Part shown: piece after piece, positions 61,222 through 64,000 of the stretch
How positions within the stretch are numbered: position 1 is the stretch's first letter
Layout: every line of letters begins with the position of its first letter
DNA from: Halobacterium wangiae
Lineage (GTDB): Archaea > Halobacteriota > Halobacteria > Halobacteriales > Halobacteriaceae
NCBI RefSeq assembly: GCF_021249345.1
Contig: NZ_CP089588.1
Span: forward strand, 372,001 to 436,000
Direction of reading: 5' to 3'
DNA: 64,000 nucleotides
Position numbers and translations under genes: made by a program
The notes under the pieces: model-generated
Database searches by the model: none
The model's input: only the letters and a program-made list of their open reading frames with translations
What the model was told of the DNA's origin: nothing

Positions 61222-61767
61222 TCAGTCGTCGGACTCGCGTTCCGGCTCCGCTTCGCCACTGCCGACCGGTTTCGCAGGGATACCGGCGACCGTCGTCTCC
61301 GGCGGGACGTCCCGCGTGACGACCGATCCCGCGCCGATGGTCGCGTCCGCTCCCACCTCGATGGGACCGATGAGCGACGCGTTCGCGCCGATGGTCGCGC
61401 CCGGTCCGACCGTGGGGTGGCGCTTCACCGGCCGCGGGTCGTCGCCGCCGAGGGTGACGCCGTGGTACATGTGGACGTCGTCGCCGACGACGGCCGTCTC
61501 GCCGACGACCACGCCGGCGCCGTGGTCGATGGTGACGCGGCGACCGATGTCGGCCCCCGGGTGGATCTCGACGCCCGTGCCGAAGCGCACGAAGTGGGCG
61601 ACGAGTCGGCCAAGCAGCGGCCAGCGCTCGTACAACGGTGCGGCGAGGAAGACGTGGAACCACACCGCGTGGAGGCCGGGGTAGACGAGGAAGACCGTGA
61701 GGTCGTCGCGTGCGGCGGGGTCCCGGCGCCGCATCGTGCGGACGTCCTCACGAATCCGCGATAGCAT
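61222..61767 (-). CDS. cysE: Serine O-acetyltransferase (left-handed beta-helix)
   Basis: A 181-residue hexapeptide-repeat acyltransferase. MLSRIREDVRTMRRRDP is the short N-terminal helix; GTGVEIHPGADIGRRVTIDHGAGVVVGETAVVGDDVHMYHGVTLGGDD and later ASLIGPIEVGADATIGAGSVVTRDVP are the repeats; the catalytic His/Asp are in TIDHGAG. It makes O-acetylserine for cysteine synthesis. It is short compared with E. coli CysE, as in haloarchaea and Bacillus. The start was taken at ATG 61767. Confidence 0.9.
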   Translation of the reverse strand: MLSRIREDVRTMRRRDPAARDDLTVFLVYPGLHAVWFHVFLAAPLYERWPLLGRLVAHFVRFGTGVEIHPGADIGRRVTIDHGAGVVVGETAVVGDDVHMYHGVTLGGDDPRPVKRHPTVGPGATIGANASLIGPIEVGADATIGAGSVVTRDVPPETTVAGIPAKPVGSGEAEPERESDD

Positions 61768-61859
61768 CACACCCACACTCCGACGGCACGGGCCAAAAGT
61801 CCTGCCGGTCGGTGTCGCCGCACGGAACTTTCTAACGCCCCAGGTGAGAAGGTGGTGTC

Positions 61860-62381
61860 GTGACCGACGACTACGACGCGGTGGTCTACGACCTCGACGG
61901 AACGCTCGCGCGACTCGACGTCGACTGGGAGCAGGTCGAACGCGACGTCGCCGTGCGACTCCGCGAGGCCGACGTGGACCCCGACAACTTCGACACGTGG
62001 GGGCTGCTGGACGCCGCCGAGGACGCCGGTATCGGCGAGGACGTCAACGACATCATCGCCGAGCACGAGCGCGACGGCGCGACGCGCTCCGAACGCCTGC
62101 CGTGCGCCGACGAACTCGCGGATCTCGACGTCCCGCTGGGCGTCTGCTCGCTGAACTGCGAGGCGGCCTGCCGGATCGCCCTGGAGCGCCACGACATCCT
62201 CGACAACTTCGAGGTGGTCGCGGGCCGAGACACCGTCCCGGCGCGCAAGCCCGACCCGCGGGCGCTGACGTGGGTGCTCGACGAACTCGACGTCGACCCG
62301 GAGCGCGCGCTGTTCGTCGGCGACTCCTCCTCGGACGAGACGACCGCGGACCGCGCCGGGACCGCGTTCCGCCGCGTCTAA
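61860..62381 (+). CDS. HAD-superfamily phosphatase
   Basis: A 173-residue hydrolase. Motif I is VVYDLDGTLARL, motif II is in VCSLNCEA (Ser), and motifs III/IV are in RKPDPRALTWV and FVGDSSSDETTADRAG. A small cap follows motif I, as in the phosphoglycolate-phosphatase type. The GTG start (61860) is 93 bases from the cysE ATG, with the TCTAACGCC stretch as the promoter. Substrate unknown. Its TAA overlaps the end of the next gene, on the other strand. Confidence 0.85.
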   Translation: MTDDYDAVVYDLDGTLARLDVDWEQVERDVAVRLREADVDPDNFDTWGLLDAAEDAGIGEDVNDIIAEHERDGATRSERLPCADELADLDVPLGVCSLNCEAACRIALERHDILDNFEVVAGRDTVPARKPDPRALTWVLDELDVDPERALFVGDSSSDETTADRAGTAFRRV

Positions 62382-62608
62382 ACCCGCTTCCTGGCGAGCC
62401 AGTAGGCCACGAGCGCGGTGACGATCCAGACGATGGCGCCGACGCGGACCGCGAACGACACTCGCGCCTCCCAGGTCGGGAGCGTGTAGAACAGCGAGAG
62501 ACCGGCGACAGTCGGCGCTCCGAGGACGATGGTGAGGACGAACGTCGTCTGCATCACCCACCCGTAGTCGACGCCGTCCGGGTCGGTCTCCTCCTGTAGC
62601 TCCGGCAC
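62378..62608 (-). CDS. Two-helix membrane protein (DUF5822-like)
   Basis: A 76-residue protein starting at GTG (VPELQEETDPDGVDYGWVMQ). Two hydrophobic helices follow (about 22-41 and 48-70) and a basic end LARKRV. A small haloarchaeal family with this pattern exists; I recall it as DUF5822, from memory. It overlaps the HAD gene by four bases, tail to tail. Confidence 0.65.
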   Translation of the reverse strand: MPELQEETDPDGVDYGWVMQTTFVLTIVLGAPTVAGLSLFYTLPTWEARVSFAVRVGAIVWIVTALVAYWLARKRV

Positions 62609-62698
62609 GCGCGAACGCAGACGGGCAGGTGGCTTAACTTCCCCGTTCGGAGCGTCGCTTCGAGTACGTTTAACAGGGAGTCTCACCGACTGGAGGAC

Positions 62699-63511
62699 GT
62701 GCCGACCGTTCAGCACGTCCGCCAGCACGACGACGACGAACCGCTCACGATGCTCACCGCGTACGACGCACCGACCGCCAGCATCGTGGACGACGCTGGC
62801 GTGGACGTAATCCTCGTCGGGGACAGCGTGGGGAACGCGAACCTGGGGTACGACACCACACTCCCGGTCACCGTCGACGAGATCGCGAGTGCCACCGGTG
62901 CCGTCGCGCGCGCCACCGACGAGGCCCTCGTCGTCGCCGACATGCCGTTCCTCAGCTTCGGCGCCGACCAGTCCGAGAGCGTCCGGAACTGCGGGCGCAT
63001 GCTCAAGGAGGAGGACGCCGACGCCGTGAAACTGGAGTGTGGCCCCCACACCGTCGAACTCACCGAGCGCCTCACTGACCTCGGGATTCCGGTGATGGCC
63101 CACCTCGGACTCACCCCCCAGCACGTCAACCAGCTCGGCGGGTTCTTCCGGCAGGGAACCGACCAGGACGCCGCCGAGCGCATCCTCGAACTCGCCCGCC
63201 GACACGAGGACGCGGGCGCGTTCTCGCTGGTCCTCGAACACGTCCCCGCGAACGTCGCCGCCGACGTCACCGACGCCCTCGACGTCCCCACCATAGGTAT
63301 CGGCGCGGGCCCCGACACCGACGGCCAGGTGCTCGTGATCACGGACGTCCTCGGGCTCTCCGAGCGCAGTCCGCCGTTCTCGCGGCAGTTCGGCGACGTG
63401 AAATCGGAGATGGAGAACGCCGTCGGCGACTACGTCGAGGCCGTCGAGAGCGGCGAGTTCCCCGCCGACGAACACAGCCACGTCGAGGAGGACGTGGACT
63501 CGTTGTACTGA
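62699..63511 (+). CDS. panB: 3-methyl-2-oxobutanoate hydroxymethyltransferase
   Basis: A 270-residue enzyme that adds a hydroxymethyl group to alpha-ketoisovalerate, the first step of pantothenate and CoA synthesis. It opens at GTG (MPTVQHVRQHDDDEP) and has LTAYDAPTASIVDDAG, VILVGDSVGNANLGYDTTLPVT, DMPFLSFGADQSES, VKLECGPHTVELTERLTDLGIPVMAHLGLTPQHV and TIGIGAGPDTDGQVLV, the full PanB set. Metal ligands are in GDS and the Asp of DMPF. Confidence 0.94.
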   Translation: MPTVQHVRQHDDDEPLTMLTAYDAPTASIVDDAGVDVILVGDSVGNANLGYDTTLPVTVDEIASATGAVARATDEALVVADMPFLSFGADQSESVRNCGRMLKEEDADAVKLECGPHTVELTERLTDLGIPVMAHLGLTPQHVNQLGGFFRQGTDQDAAERILELARRHEDAGAFSLVLEHVPANVAADVTDALDVPTIGIGAGPDTDGQVLVITDVLGLSERSPPFSRQFGDVKSEMENAVGDYVEAVESGEFPADEHSHVEEDVDSLY

Positions 63512-63524
63512 AGTCTCGGCGGAG

Positions 63525-63686
63525 TCACGCGCTGGCCCGGAGGAGGCGCCAGACGACGTAGACGACTGCGAGCAGGCCCGCGACGAGAGTGTACAGGATC
63601 GGTTGCTGGACCACGAACAGACCGTAGACCATCGACGCGACGGCCAGCACGGCGAGGAGGGCCGGGACGAGGCTGTCGGTGTCCAT
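63525..63686 (-). CDS. 53-residue two-helix membrane protein
   Basis: MDTDSLVPALLAVLAVASMV, then QQPILYTLVAGLLAVVYVVW and the basic end RLLRASA: a short head and two membrane helices. Such small membrane proteins are common in haloarchaea. It is in tandem with the hydrolase at 63713 (26 bp) and probably co-transcribed with it. Confidence 0.6.
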   Translation of the reverse strand: MDTDSLVPALLAVLAVASMVYGLFVVQQPILYTLVAGLLAVVYVVWRLLRASA

Positions 63687-63712
63687 GGCTGCCGACTCGG
63701 AGGCCGCCGGAA

Positions 63713-64000
63713 TCAACCTTGTGCCAGGGCGTCGCCCAGGAAACCGGAGACGGCGTCGTTGAACGCCTCGGGCGCCTCCAGCATCGAGAGGTGGGCGGCG
63801 TCCGGGAGCGTCGTCCACTCCCCCTGGTGGACGTGTGCTGCGAGGTACTCGTGGAACGCCGGTGGTGTGAGGCCGTCGTGTTCACCGGTGAGCGCCAGGA
63901 GGGGGACGTCGAGTTCGTCGAGGCGGTCGCGGACGTCGAACGCGTGCGAGGAGAGGAAGTCGCGTTCGACCACTTCGCGGCCGGCCTCGCGCATCGCTCG
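63713..64000 (-). CDS. Alpha/beta-hydrolase, C-terminal part, cut by window edge
   Basis: The final 95 residues of a hydrolase that runs off the window at 64000. DVRDRLDELDVPLLALTGEHDGLTPPAFHEYLAAH contains the catalytic Asp (GEHDGLTP), and TTLPDAAHLSMLEAPEAFNDAVSGFL the catalytic His. It is the C-terminal lid and base of a 3-oxoadipate-enol-lactonase-like enzyme. The nucleophile is outside the window; no start codon is assigned. Confidence 0.8.
   Translation of the reverse strand, partial: RAMREAGREVVERDFLSSHAFDVRDRLDELDVPLLALTGEHDGLTPPAFHEYLAAHVHQGEWTTLPDAAHLSMLEAPEAFNDAVSGFLGDALAQG

Overview
The window looks like chromosomal DNA from a haloarchaeon (class Halobacteria). The evidence is high GC, very acidic predicted proteins, Bat-type (HTH_10) and PadR/ArsR-like regulators, three stand-alone HalOD1 proteins, a halocyanin, Tat-style lipoproteins, a 20S proteasome operon, Lhr and Dna2-like helicases, Pelota and RqcH, LSm plus ribosomal protein L37e, MBF1, and A+T-rich boxes about 28-32 nt before start codons, as expected for leaderless transcripts. 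The genus cannot be named from this alone. No insertion sequence, integrase, CRISPR array, rRNA or phage gene was seen. One tRNA is present, tRNA-Leu(GAG) at 54393-54477.

Layout. 0-12 kb: a partial Ca2+/cation antiporter, a UspA protein whose 3' end is duplicated in tandem, a Bat-type regulator beside a rhodanese/persulfide-dioxygenase-like fusion and an MFS transporter, MutY, lipoproteins, halocyanin, a class III aminotransferase, an MgtC/DUF4010 membrane protein and a PadR operon. 12-20 kb: citrate synthase, two adjacent HalOD1 proteins, then a tightly overlapping three-gene operon (winged helix, class I terpene-synthase-like protein, FilR1-like regulator), a DUF1028 protein and small haloarchaeal proteins. 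20-36 kb: a Dna2-like nuclease-helicase, a zinc alcohol dehydrogenase, a psmB-psmA proteasome operon, an Lhr helicase, an RNase Z-like enzyme, and the ribosome-rescue pair Pelota/RqcH, then a ZIP metal transporter.

36-47 kb: SurE, a methyltransferase, a YcaO protein with a fused E1-like domain, a TbsP-type regulator, a CHAT (caspase-like) protein, serine hydroxymethyltransferase, a molybdopterin oxidoreductase fused to a membrane domain, and FolD. GlyA and FolD both serve one-carbon metabolism. 47-64 kb: an esterase, a zinc-ribbon protein, an HExxH metalloprotease, an M42 peptidase, LSm/L37e/PurF, a DUF420 protein, tRNA-Leu followed by strong hairpins, two regulators, a flavin-binding-like protein, a PUA/EVE-like membrane fusion, MBF1, AlaX, an acyl-CoA dehydrogenase, CysE, a HAD phosphatase, PanB and a partial alpha/beta hydrolase.

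Non-coding structure. Four copies of a ~105-120 bp dispersed element (20.83, 32.74, 32.90 and 59.89 kb) share termini of the GAAAGCCCC / CCCCTTTCAG type. In two copies the inner arms differ in sequence but pair perfectly within the copy. Two hairpin clusters (12.19-12.31 and 54.49-54.57 kb) are candidate RNAs. The most attractive leads are the terpene-synthase-like operon, the CHAT protein, the E1-YcaO fusion and the dispersed hairpin element.
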